Position numbers and translations under genes: made by a program. Below, one piece after another: positions 1 to 7,049 of a DNA stretch of 7,157 nucleotides (positions within the stretch are counted from its first letter, which is position 1; every line of letters begins with the position of its first letter). Source of the stretch: Dehalococcoidia bacterium (GTDB taxonomy: Bacteria > Chloroflexota > Dehalococcoidia > UBA2979); contig JASLOV010000177.1 in the NCBI GenBank assembly GCA_030745285.1, positions 1 to 7,157 of the forward strand, given 5' to 3'. Below the pieces are notes generated by a model. It was not told where the DNA came from and did no database searches. It was given only the letters and a program-made list of their open reading frames with translations.

Positions 1-1752
1 CGCGTGCTCGGCGGTGACGATGCCCTCCGCCAGCTCCTCAGCCAGCTGTTCGAGCACCGACAGGTCGAGCGCGAGGCCGTGCCGTTCGATGCGACCCAGC
101 ACGGCGACGTGCGGCATGTCGACTTGCTCGAATATCCCCTCGACGCCGCTGCCCTCGAGTTCTTCGGCCAGCTCGCCGGCGACGCGCAGGGCCATGTCGG
201 CGTTGCCGGTCGCGAACGACGCGCAGTCCTCCGGAGTCGTGCGCGAGAACGGGACCGCCTTGCGACCGGTGCCGAGCAGCGTCTTCGGGTCCACCAGCTC
301 ATGCCCGAGACGCTCGAAGGCGAGTGACCGCACCGTGGCGTTAGCGTCGCCGAGCAGGTAGGCGGCAACCATTGTGTCGAATTCGACATCGACCCAGAAC
401 CCGCCCTCGGCCTCGGCGAGGGCCAGCGTCGCCGCCTTCGCGTTGTGGGCAACGCGGCTGAGTTTCGCGTCCGTGAAGATCGGCTGAAGTGCGGCCAGCA
501 CGTCGGCCTGCGCGAGCTGCTTGAGCGGCGGAGGGAGCTCCGGCGGCTCGACGTCCATCTCCTGCTGTCCCTCGGCCGGTGGGGGTGGTTCCTGGCTGTG
601 CCCGAACGGCACGTACCACCCTTCCGCCGCCGCGACGGAGACGCCGATGCCCACGAGCGAACTCGCGGCCCGCATCGGGTGCTCGTCGTCCGCCACGACC
701 TCGAAGGCGAAGCGGCCGGCCTTGCGGACAGCGCGCACGAGCGCCGCCAAGTCCTTCTTCGTCGTCACCACGCGGTAGTCGCGCTCTTCATCGCCGGCCG
801 GGGCGGCGCTCTCGCGGTCCTGCGGCGACGGCGTGTCGGAGGCGTGGCGCGGTAGGCGCGAGACCAGCGAGCGGAACTCGAGCTCGCGGAACAGTTCCAG
901 CACGGTCTCACGGTCGTACTCGTTCACGACCGAGGCGGGAAGATCGAGGTCGACGGTCGGAACATCACGCACGATCGTTGCCATCATCTTCGAGTGCGCG
1001 GCGTCGTCTCGGCCGGCGGTGAGCGCCTTCTGGGCACGCGGCGGCTTCACCTCGTCGAGGTGGTCGAGCATCTCCTCGACGCTGCCCCACTGCTCAATCA
1101 GGGCGTTCGCGCCCCTCTCACCGATACCCTTCACACCGGAGATGTTGTCCGAGTTGTCGCCGACGAGCGCCTTGTAGTCGCGAATCTGATCGGGCTCGAA
1201 TCCCCAGCGCTCCCGCACCTTCGCCCCGTCATACATCACGTAGTCACGCTGGTACGGCCGGTACATGTAGACCCGCACGCCCGGCTCCACGAGCTGCACC
1301 ATGTCGTTGTCGAGCGTCATGACCACCGTCTGGACGCCGGCCTTCGCCGCCTGCGTGGTGAGCGTGCCGACGACATCGTCCGCCTCGTACCCCGGCGCCT
1401 CGAGCACGGGGATGCGGAAGGCATCGAGCAGCTCGCGCACGCGCCCGATCTGCGAGGGCAGGTCGTCCGGCATCGGCCGCCGTGTCGCCTTGTAGCTCTC
1501 GTCTGCGCGGTGGCGGAACGTCTTCTCTGGCGCGTCCCACGCGGCGATCACGTGCGTCGGCTCCAGCTCGTTGAGCACGTACAGCAGCGTGTTCGCGAAG
1601 CCGTACGCGGCCCAGACCGGCTCGCCGGTGCGGCGTACCGTCAGGGTGTCGCGCAATGCAAAGTACGAGCGGAAGATCATCCCGTGGGAGTCGAGCACGA
1701 GGAGCAACGGCGCCCGCTCCGGAGCGTCTGAAGACTTGGATTTGTCCGCCAC
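1..1752 (-). CDS. polA: DNA polymerase I, N-terminal 584 residues (partial, 3' end outside window)
   Basis: This gene encodes DNA polymerase I, which removes primers and fills gaps during replication and repair. Reading the minus strand from GTG at 1752, the frame is open for 584 codons to the window edge. The 5'-3' exonuclease domain (about residues 15-290) is complete and looks active: LVLDSHG with D21, GYEADD at 121-126, TLDNDMVQLV with D148 and D150, GDNSDNISGVKGIGERGA at 198-214 (metal ligands plus helix-hairpin-helix). A polar linker (305-324) leads to a 3'-5' exonuclease-like fold (about 325-530) whose catalytic acids are missing: motif I reads FAFEVV, motif II HNAKAA, motif III FATGNAD. 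The last stretch (DMPHVAVLGRIERHGLALDL, 545-564) is the usual entry to the polymerase domain; palm and fingers lie outside. The GTG start is preferred because the protein then begins just before the first exonuclease strand and a TATACT box lies just upstream; another in-frame GTG exists further upstream. It is divergent from the transporter operon. Confidence 0.94.
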   Translation of the reverse strand, partial: MADKSKSSDAPERAPLLLVLDSHGMIFRSYFALRDTLTVRRTGEPVWAAYGFANTLLYVLNELEPTHVIAAWDAPEKTFRHRADESYKATRRPMPDDLPSQIGRVRELLDAFRIPVLEAPGYEADDVVGTLTTQAAKAGVQTVVMTLDNDMVQLVEPGVRVYMYRPYQRDYVMYDGAKVRERWGFEPDQIRDYKALVGDNSDNISGVKGIGERGANALIEQWGSVEEMLDHLDEVKPPRAQKALTAGRDDAAHSKMMATIVRDVPTVDLDLPASVVNEYDRETVLELFRELEFRSLVSRLPRHASDTPSPQDRESAAPAGDEERDYRVVTTKKDLAALVRAVRKAGRFAFEVVADDEHPMRAASSLVGIGVSVAAAEGWYVPFGHSQEPPPPAEGQQEMDVEPPELPPPLKQLAQADVLAALQPIFTDAKLSRVAHNAKAATLALAEAEGGFWVDVEFDTMVAAYLLGDANATVRSLAFERLGHELVDPKTLLGTGRKAVPFSRTTPEDCASFATGNADMALRVAGELAEELEGSGVEGIFEQVDMPHVAVLGRIERHGLALDLSVLEQLAEELAEGIVTAEHA

Positions 1753-1759
1753 GCCCCGC

Positions 1760-1765
1760 AGTATA
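1760..1765 (-). promoter_or_regulatory. Possible -10 box of the polA promoter
   Basis: On the minus strand this reads TATACT, one base from the TATAAT consensus, in otherwise GC-rich DNA. It ends 7 nt before the GTG at 1752, so transcription would start at or next to the start codon and give a leaderless mRNA. No good -35 hexamer is visible 16-18 nt upstream (GGGGTG-like), so the call rests on the -10 box and its spacing alone. Confidence 0.35.
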
Positions 1766-1796
1766 GCTGTCACACCCCGCCCCACCCCGGCGTATG

Positions 1797-1814
1797 GTGG
1801 CCGGCCCCGGCCAC
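1797..1814. repeat. Perfect inverted repeat, 8-bp arms, in divergent intergenic region
   Basis: GTGGCCGG and CCGGCCAC flank a 2-base CC centre. It sits midway between the divergent polA and transporter genes, 34-51 bp upstream of the ATG at 1848. The tight spacing favours a site for a dimeric DNA-binding protein over an RNA hairpin, because a 2-nt loop would force some pairs open. In DNA this rich in GGCC, chance is possible. Confidence 0.35.
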
Positions 1815-1830
1815 GCTCGAATCGAACAGG

Positions 1831-1847
1831 CCGGTCTGTAAGGCCGG
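1831..1847 (+). promoter_or_regulatory. Hairpin next to the permease start codon, covering its weak Shine-Dalgarno
   Basis: CCGGT pairs with GCCGG (five pairs, one of them T-G) around the 7-nt loop CTGTAAG, and the 3' arm ends on the base before ATG 1848. The only Shine-Dalgarno-like bases, AAGG at 1840-1843, lie in the loop and the first base of the 3' arm, so folding could limit initiation at this ATG. AGGCCGG also occurs as a direct repeat at 1828-1834 and 1841-1847. If translation really begins at ATG 1869, the hairpin would be ordinary leader. Confidence 0.3.
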
Positions 1848-4800
1848 ATGGATCGTAGAATCGCGCGAATGATCCGATTCCTGATCCAGTTCCGCTCGCT
1901 GCCCGTCATCGCCATCCGCCGCATGGTCGGCAACTGGCGACTGCTGATGAGCGTCATCGTCGGCACGATCATCGCGGCCGCCACCATCTCCTCCACAGCG
2001 ATCTACTCCGATGCCATCCGTGACCTCGGGCTCGAATTCGCCCTCAAGCAGCAGCCGCAGAGCAAGCTGGATCTGAAGCTGCTGCAGAGCAACCAGGGCA
2101 TCGATCGCGTCCAGTACCGCGAGTCACGCGACCGCGTCGACTCCGGCGTCGCCCGCGCACTGGACGCTGCCTCCGGCGCGCTCGTGCGGCAGGCGACCAC
2201 GGCGACGTTCTACCCGACCATGCCCGGCGTCTCGCCCGACCTCACGGACGCAGGCCGCCTCCGCGGCTTCCTGCGGTTCCGTTCCGACCTCGAAGAGAAC
2301 GTCGATGTTGTGCTCGGCCGGTTCCCGAGAGCGGCCCCGGACGCGACCAGCGAGCCCATCCCCGTGGCCATCGGCATGCAGACCGCCCGCCTCACCGGCA
2401 CGGACGTGGGCGCGCGCTTCGACCTCTACCCGTTCTGGGATACCGATGTGAAGCCGATCACCGTCGAGGTCGTCGGCGTGGTCGAGTCGATCGACCCGGA
2501 CGGCCGCTACTGGGCCGGCGACGATCAGGTGATCGACCATCCCCCGCGCACCTGGACGACCTTCGCCTTCCTCGTGCCAGAGGCGACCTTCTTCGGCGCC
2601 ACCGTTGAGCTGGCCCGGGGCATCTCGGGAGACTTCGACACCCTCTACATGGTCGAGCTGGATGCCCTGGACTCCCGCAACGGCCCGCCGATCGCCAGCG
2701 GCATCAACTCGCTGGAGCGGCTGCTCTCGGGCAGCGACGACCGCCTGCACGTTGAGAGCGGACTCGTGGAAGTGCTCGACACCTACGATCGCAAGCTGTT
2801 TTTCACGCGGCTGCCTCTGTTCGTGCTGCTGCTCCAGATCGGCGGCATCGTCGCCTACTACCTGGTGATGGTCTCGACGATGCTCGTGGAGCGTCAGACC
2901 GCCGAGCTGGCGCTGCTGCGCTCGCGCGGGGCGACGACGGCACAGCTGCTGGTGCAGTACGGCGTCGAGGGGATGCTGCTGGCGATCGTGGCTGCCGCCA
3001 CCGGCCCGCCGATCGCCGGTGCGGTGATCTCCGCACTCGGTCGCACGCCGGAATTCGAGAGCCTCTCGGGCGGCGGACTACTGGAGGTGCACGTCGCCAC
3101 CAGCGCGTACCTGCTGGCCGGTGCCGGCGCTCTGATCGCGTTCAGCGCCCTGATGCTCCCCGCCTGGCGGGCGACGCGTCAGACAATGGTCCAGCTGAAG
3201 CACGCCAGCGCCCGCCCAAGCCCCACGCCGCTCTTCATGCGCTACTACCTCGATGTCGTCTTCGTCCTGCTCAGCGCGATCGTTTTCTGGCAGCTCTCAC
3301 AGCAGGAAGAGCTCTTCACCCAGTCGATCTTCGGCGAGGTGCAGGCCGACCCGTTCCTGCTGCTGACGCCGTCCGTCTTCCTGCTCACCGTCGGCATCGT
3401 CTTCCTGCGCATCTTCCCGCTCGTGCTGCGCAGCTTCGCCGTGATCGTGAGCCGCACCAGGAGCGTGGCGGTGCTCGTAGGCATGCGCTCGCTCGTCCGC
3501 AACCCGAGCCACTACACCCGCCTGATCCTGCTGCTGATGTTCGCCACCGGCGTCGGCATGTTCGGCGCGTCCTTCCGCGCGACGCTGCAGCAGTCGTACG
3601 ACGACCGCGCTTCCTACTCCGTCGGCGCGGATGTCCGCGCGGCGGAGCTGCGCGGCCTGGCCAGCGCCGGCGAGTTCGCCTTCCGCGAGGCCGTCGCGGA
3701 TGTGCCGGCGGATGCCGTGTCGCCCGTCGCCCGCATCGGCGGTCGCATGACCAGCCAGGCGGGCTTCGCGGTGATCGACTTCCTGGGGATCGAACCGGAG
3801 ACGTTCGCTGACGTCGGCTACTTCCGCAGTGACTTCTCGGAGCAGACGCTGGACGAGATCGTGGAAGCGCTGGGCACGAACGGGATCGAGCTGGTCGGCA
3901 TGCCGGTGCCCGCGGACGCTCGCCAGATCGGGACGTGGATCAAGACGCCCTCCATCAACGGGCCCGTCCGCATCGGCCTCACCCTCCGCGACGCCGATGG
4001 GCGCTACCTGAACGTGATATTCGGCGAGCTGACGCCGACCGATGCGAGCGCCGAGGAGTGGCGCTTCATCTCGCGCGACATCGCGGGCATGACCGAGCGC
4101 TTCGGGCCGAACCGCGGCGTGCCGTTGACCCCGCCGCTCACGCTTCACTCGTACTTCACCGTTCCGCAGGGCAACATCGCGCGCGCAGCCGGCACCGTGC
4201 TGCTCGGCGCCGTGCTTGCCACCGCGGAGGAGCCGCCCCCGCCGGGTGAGGTTGCCGAGGACGCCGACATCGCGGCCCCTCGCCGCACCGTACGCGACCA
4301 GGCCCCGGACGTGCCCGACGCGGTCCTGCACAAGGAAGCGTTCCCGAACGCGACCGTCGTCCACGACTTCGCCACCCTCGACGGCTTCGAGGTGATCCGC
4401 GACCTGCGGTCCATCCCGGCCAGCGACTCGGCGACGTCGGACGCTGACGCTCCGCCCGAATTCGATCGGTCGACCCGCCTGAAGTGGCAGGGCGTCTCCG
4501 CCCGCCAGCCCGCGATCCGCGGACTGCGCCAGGAGACCGACCGCGAGCGTATGCGGTTCTACCTCTCCGAATCGGTCGCCGCACAGCTGGAGCTCGAACC
4601 GGGAGACGCTGTACAGGTCTTCACCGGCCAGAAGTACACGCTCGCCGTCATGGCGGGCACCTACGAGTTCTTCCCCACGGCCATGGGCGGGACCGACGAC
4701 GACGCAATCGCCATCGTCAACCTCAGCCGGCTGCTCGCCGTCCTCAACGCCTCGCCCAGCCAGGCCGCGGCCGGCCCGACCGAGGTCTGGTACTCGTCGG

Positions 4801-5339
4801 ACGACCCGACGGCGCTTCGCGCCGCGCTCGAGGAGGGCCCGCTCAACCCGCAGGAGCTGTTCGACATCGACTCGACGCGGTTGCTGCAGCAGGACGACCC
4901 GCTGGTGGCCGCGGGCTGGCAGGGCATCCTGGCGATCGCGTTCGGGGCGGTGCTGCTGCTCTCCGCGATCGGCTTCCTCGTCTACTCCTACGTCACCGCT
5001 CAGCAACGGGCGCTGGAGTTCGCGATTCTGCGGACGCTGGGCTTCTCACGCGGGCAGGTCTTCTCGCTCGTGGCGTTCGAGCATCTGTTCGTGATCATCG
5101 CCGGGATGGGGCTCGGCACGGCCGTCGGACTGCAGGTCGGACGCATGATGATGGACTTCCTGGGAACCGACGAGCAGGGCCTCGAGGTGCTGCCGCCGTT
5201 CATGCTCGGCATCTCGTGGCCGTCGGTCTTCCTGACATGGGGGATCCTCGGCACGGTGTTCGTTGTGACTATCGGAGCCGTGGTGCTACTTTACTGGCGC
5301 CTCGCTGTCCACCGAGCACTCCGGATTGGTGACGCCTGA
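1848..5339 (+). CDS. ABC transporter permease, two-unit FtsX/MacB type, 1163 aa
   Basis: This is the membrane subunit of a type VII ABC system. I read ten membrane segments with the N terminus inside: TM1 about residues 32-53, external domain 1 (55-320), TM2-4 (322-346, 377-400, 418-441), a TM5-6 hairpin (465-483, 502-530), TM7 (555-577), external domain 2 (578-1022), and TM8-10 (1026-1048, 1080-1100, 1127-1150). The FtsX-type cytoplasmic segments that contact the ATPases occur twice: VERQTAELALLRSRGATTAQ near 347-366, and QQRALEFAILRTLGFSRGQ after TM8. Each half therefore resembles one MacB-like subunit, and the chain should act as a built-in dimer, as in YbbP-like permeases. Domain 2 is large (about 445 residues), with a likely beta-sandwich insertion at 684-788 and a Pro/acidic linker near 788-825. 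ATG 1848 is the longest start; ATG 1869 (MIRFLIQF) is equally plausible because neither has a good ribosome site. The ATPase gene follows after 3 nt. The substrate is unknown; export or extraction of lipids, lipoproteins or peptides is the family norm. Confidence 0.93.
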   Translation: MDRRIARMIRFLIQFRSLPVIAIRRMVGNWRLLMSVIVGTIIAAATISSTAIYSDAIRDLGLEFALKQQPQSKLDLKLLQSNQGIDRVQYRESRDRVDSGVARALDAASGALVRQATTATFYPTMPGVSPDLTDAGRLRGFLRFRSDLEENVDVVLGRFPRAAPDATSEPIPVAIGMQTARLTGTDVGARFDLYPFWDTDVKPITVEVVGVVESIDPDGRYWAGDDQVIDHPPRTWTTFAFLVPEATFFGATVELARGISGDFDTLYMVELDALDSRNGPPIASGINSLERLLSGSDDRLHVESGLVEVLDTYDRKLFFTRLPLFVLLLQIGGIVAYYLVMVSTMLVERQTAELALLRSRGATTAQLLVQYGVEGMLLAIVAAATGPPIAGAVISALGRTPEFESLSGGGLLEVHVATSAYLLAGAGALIAFSALMLPAWRATRQTMVQLKHASARPSPTPLFMRYYLDVVFVLLSAIVFWQLSQQEELFTQSIFGEVQADPFLLLTPSVFLLTVGIVFLRIFPLVLRSFAVIVSRTRSVAVLVGMRSLVRNPSHYTRLILLLMFATGVGMFGASFRATLQQSYDDRASYSVGADVRAAELRGLASAGEFAFREAVADVPADAVSPVARIGGRMTSQAGFAVIDFLGIEPETFADVGYFRSDFSEQTLDEIVEALGTNGIELVGMPVPADARQIGTWIKTPSINGPVRIGLTLRDADGRYLNVIFGELTPTDASAEEWRFISRDIAGMTERFGPNRGVPLTPPLTLHSYFTVPQGNIARAAGTVLLGAVLATAEEPPPPGEVAEDADIAAPRRTVRDQAPDVPDAVLHKEAFPNATVVHDFATLDGFEVIRDLRSIPASDSATSDADAPPEFDRSTRLKWQGVSARQPAIRGLRQETDRERMRFYLSESVAAQLELEPGDAVQVFTGQKYTLAVMAGTYEFFPTAMGGTDDDAIAIVNLSRLLAVLNASPSQAAAGPTEVWYSSDDPTALRAALEEGPLNPQELFDIDSTRLLQQDDPLVAAGWQGILAIAFGAVLLLSAIGFLVYSYVTAQQRALEFAILRTLGFSRGQVFSLVAFEHLFVIIAGMGLGTAVGLQVGRMMMDFLGTDEQGLEVLPPFMLGISWPSVFLTWGILGTVFVVTIGAVVLLYWRLAVHRALRIGDA

Positions 5340-5342
5340 TCA

Positions 5343-6257
5343 ATGGTGAGCGACAGCACACCCGACACGCCCTACATCCACTGCGAAGACCTCTTCAAGA
5401 TCTACAAGACGGATGAACTCGAAGTGGTCGCGCTGCGCGGTCTCGACCTCAAGGTCGCCCGCGGCGAGATGATGGCGATCGTCGGCGCCTCCGGCTCCGG
5501 CAAGAGCACCCTGCTGAACATCCTTGCCGGCCTCGACAAGCCGTCCGCGGGCGGTATCCGCGTCGGCGAGCGTGACCTGCTGACCACGACCGAGGAAGAC
5601 CTGGTCAACTACCGCCGCTCCGAGGTTGGTTTCGTCTGGCAGCAGACCGGTCGCAACCTCATCCCCTACCTCAGCGCCCAGCAGAACGTCGAGGTACCGA
5701 TGATCCTCGACGGCGCCACGCGACGGCAGGCGAAGCGACGGGCCGAGTTTCTGCTGGAGGAGGTCGACCTGATCCATCGCCGCAAGAACCGCCCGGACCA
5801 GATCTCCGGCGGTGAGCAGCAGCGCGTCGCCATCGCCGTCGCCCTGGCCAACGACCCGCCGCTGCTGCTGGCCGACGAGCCGACGGGCGAGCTGGACCGC
5901 TCCACCGCCGACACCGTCTTCCGCGTCTTCCGCAAATTGAACGAGGGCATGAACGTCACGCTGGTGGTCGTCACTCACGACCGCGCGATCTCCGACCGCG
6001 TCGACCGCGTCGTCTCCATGCGTGACGGTCGCACCAGCACCGAATTCATCCGCCGCGCGGCGTTTGCCCGGGGCCAGGGCGAGATCGTCGAGGAGTTCGC
6101 CGTCGTCGACCGCAGCGGCCGCCTCCAGATCCCGCGCGAGCACATCGAGTCGCTCCGCATCGGCGAGCGGGCACGCATCCAGATCATCGGCGACCACGTC
6201 GAAGTGCGGCCGGAAGAGCAGGCCGATGGCGACGGCGCGCCCTGGCGGCGTTCGTGA
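5343..6257 (+). CDS. ABC transporter ATPase (LolD/MacB-type) with AbrB-like C-terminal tail
   Basis: This is one of two cytoplasmic ATPases that should drive the permease encoded upstream. All NBD motifs are present: Walker A GASGSGKST (48-56), Q-loop FVWQ (Q100), signature ISGGEQQR (154-161), Walker B LLLADE (174-179) with catalytic E179, D-loop GELD, and switch H212. The Q-loop neighbourhood (QQTGRNLIPYL) departs from the FVFQ...LLP pattern of LolD and MacB. The NBD proper ends near residue 230; LolD-like proteins are usually about 220-250 residues, but this one has 304. The extra tail (about 251-289), VVDRSGRLQIPREHIESL followed by GERARIQIIGDHVEVRP, matches the SpoVT/AbrB swapped-hairpin pattern (D-x-x-G-R-h-x-h-P...h-x-h-G). 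Whether it dimerises, binds nucleic acid or only stabilises the complex is unknown. The ATG lies 3 nt after the permease stop with a weak GGTG upstream, so coupled translation is likely. The stop overlaps the next GTG by GTGA. Confidence 0.95.
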   Translation: MVSDSTPDTPYIHCEDLFKIYKTDELEVVALRGLDLKVARGEMMAIVGASGSGKSTLLNILAGLDKPSAGGIRVGERDLLTTTEEDLVNYRRSEVGFVWQQTGRNLIPYLSAQQNVEVPMILDGATRRQAKRRAEFLLEEVDLIHRRKNRPDQISGGEQQRVAIAVALANDPPLLLADEPTGELDRSTADTVFRVFRKLNEGMNVTLVVVTHDRAISDRVDRVVSMRDGRTSTEFIRRAAFARGQGEIVEEFAVVDRSGRLQIPREHIESLRIGERARIQIIGDHVEVRPEEQADGDGAPWRRS

Positions 6258-7015
6258 CCGAGCAGTCCTACGCCATCCACATCGACCACGTCGACCGCAC
6301 CTTCAAGCTCGCGGACCTCGAGGTGCACGCCGTGCGAGACGTCTCGTTCGACGTGCCCGAGGGGGAGTTCATCGCCGTCGTCGGCCGGTCCGGCTCGGGG
6401 AAGACGACACTGCTGAACCTCGTGGCGGGACTCGACCGACCGGACAGCGGCACGATTCACATCGGCGACCAGGAGATCTCTCGCTACAGCGAGCGCGAGC
6501 TGACCCAGCTGCGACGTCACACCATCGGCTTCGTCTTCCAGTCGTTCGGCCTGCTGCCCCTGCTCTCAGCCGCCGAAAACATCGAACTCGCGCTCCGCAT
6601 CGCCGGCACGGGGCTGCGGGAGCGTGGCGAACGCACCCGCGAGCTGCTGGAGCAGGTCGGCCTGACACGGCGCGCCGACCACCGCCCGTACGAGCTCTCC
6701 GGCGGCGAGCAGCAGCGCGTCGCCGTCGCCCGGGCGCTGGCCAACCGGCCGCGCGTCGTGATCGCCGACGAGCCGACCGGCGAACTCGACTCGACGACGG
6801 CCGAACAGATCTTCGGGCTGCTGCGCGGCGTCGCCGATGGCGGCGTGACGGTGATGACCGCCACACACGACCCGTTCGTGATCGACCACGTCGACCGTGT
6901 CGAGGAACTGGAGGACGGGCGCCTGCTCTCCGCCGAGGAGCGCACTTTCAGCACCCGCATGTCGCTTGCCGACAGCGCGGCCTCCGAAGGGACGCCCTCA
7001 CGACCCGCCCGGTGA
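6254..7015 (+). CDS. ABC transporter ATPase, LolD/MacB type, second of pair
   Basis: This is the second NBD of the system, 253 residues and close to the usual family length. Motifs: Walker A GRSGSGKTT (44-52), Q-loop FVFQSFGLLPLLSAAENI with Q96, signature LSGGEQQR (148-155), Walker B VVIADE (168-173) with catalytic E173, D-loop GELD (176-179), and switch H205. Every catalytic residue is intact, so both sites of a mixed NBD dimer could hydrolyse ATP. Its Q-loop region is the classical LolD/MacB form, unlike its partner. It has no AbrB-like tail and ends in a short polar segment. The GTG start overlaps the preceding stop in GTGA, with GGCGG about 5 nt upstream. This implies coupled translation and fixed stoichiometry with the first ATPase. 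The two ATPases share the fold and motifs but are clearly different sequences, so the pair is old and not a recent duplication. Confidence 0.95.
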   Translation: MTEQSYAIHIDHVDRTFKLADLEVHAVRDVSFDVPEGEFIAVVGRSGSGKTTLLNLVAGLDRPDSGTIHIGDQEISRYSERELTQLRRHTIGFVFQSFGLLPLLSAAENIELALRIAGTGLRERGERTRELLEQVGLTRRADHRPYELSGGEQQRVAVARALANRPRVVIADEPTGELDSTTAEQIFGLLRGVADGGVTVMTATHDPFVIDHVDRVEELEDGRLLSAEERTFSTRMSLADSAASEGTPSRPAR

Positions 7016-7025
7016 GCGGTCTCAA

Positions 7026-7049
7026 CCGAGCTAACGGCGGACGGCTCGG
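7026..7049 (+). terminator. Hairpin 11 nt after the operon, possible terminator
   Basis: CCGAGC (7026-7031) pairs perfectly with GCTCGG (7044-7049) around a 12-nt loop. It is placed where a terminator for the transporter operon would be expected. No T-run follows (the next bases are CCCCGGTG), so it is not a classical intrinsic terminator; it could be a weak GC-rich one or part of the structured region downstream. Confidence 0.3.

Noticed and set aside
994..1731. 245-codon plus-strand frame opposite polA
   Set aside because: It is the mirror of the polA 5'-3' exonuclease domain; the product is His/Arg/Val-rich with no motif, while the opposite strand shows GYEADD and GDNSDNI motifs.
1761..1800. 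Plus-strand -10 candidates TATAGC (1762) and TATGGT (1793) for the transporter operon
   Set aside because: Neither has a recognisable -35 at 16-18 nt, so I cannot place the operon promoter with confidence.
3297..5006. 569-codon open frame on the minus strand inside the permease gene
   Set aside because: It is antisense to a permease with clear membrane segments and FtsX motifs. Its product is a Arg/Gly/Glu/Ala-rich mix with no recognisable motif, as expected of a mirror frame in high-GC coding DNA.
5340..6197. 285-codon minus-strand frame opposite the first ATPase
   Set aside because: It mirrors an ATPase with complete Walker and signature motifs; the product is Asp/Val/Ala-rich and unrecognisable.
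6281..6897. 17-bp direct repeat ATCGACCACGTCGACCG at 6281 and 6881, exactly 600 bp apart
   Set aside because: Both copies encode IDHVDR within the same ATPase in regions where family members often have similar residues. The spacing is a whole number of codons and biased codon use explains the identity.
7018..7047. tRNA D-arm look-alike on the minus strand (GTTAGCTCGGTTGAGA)
   Set aside because: The D-stem pairs poorly (GCTC against GAGA), no T-arm GGTTCGA motif follows, and a full tRNA would run into the ATPase coding sequence.
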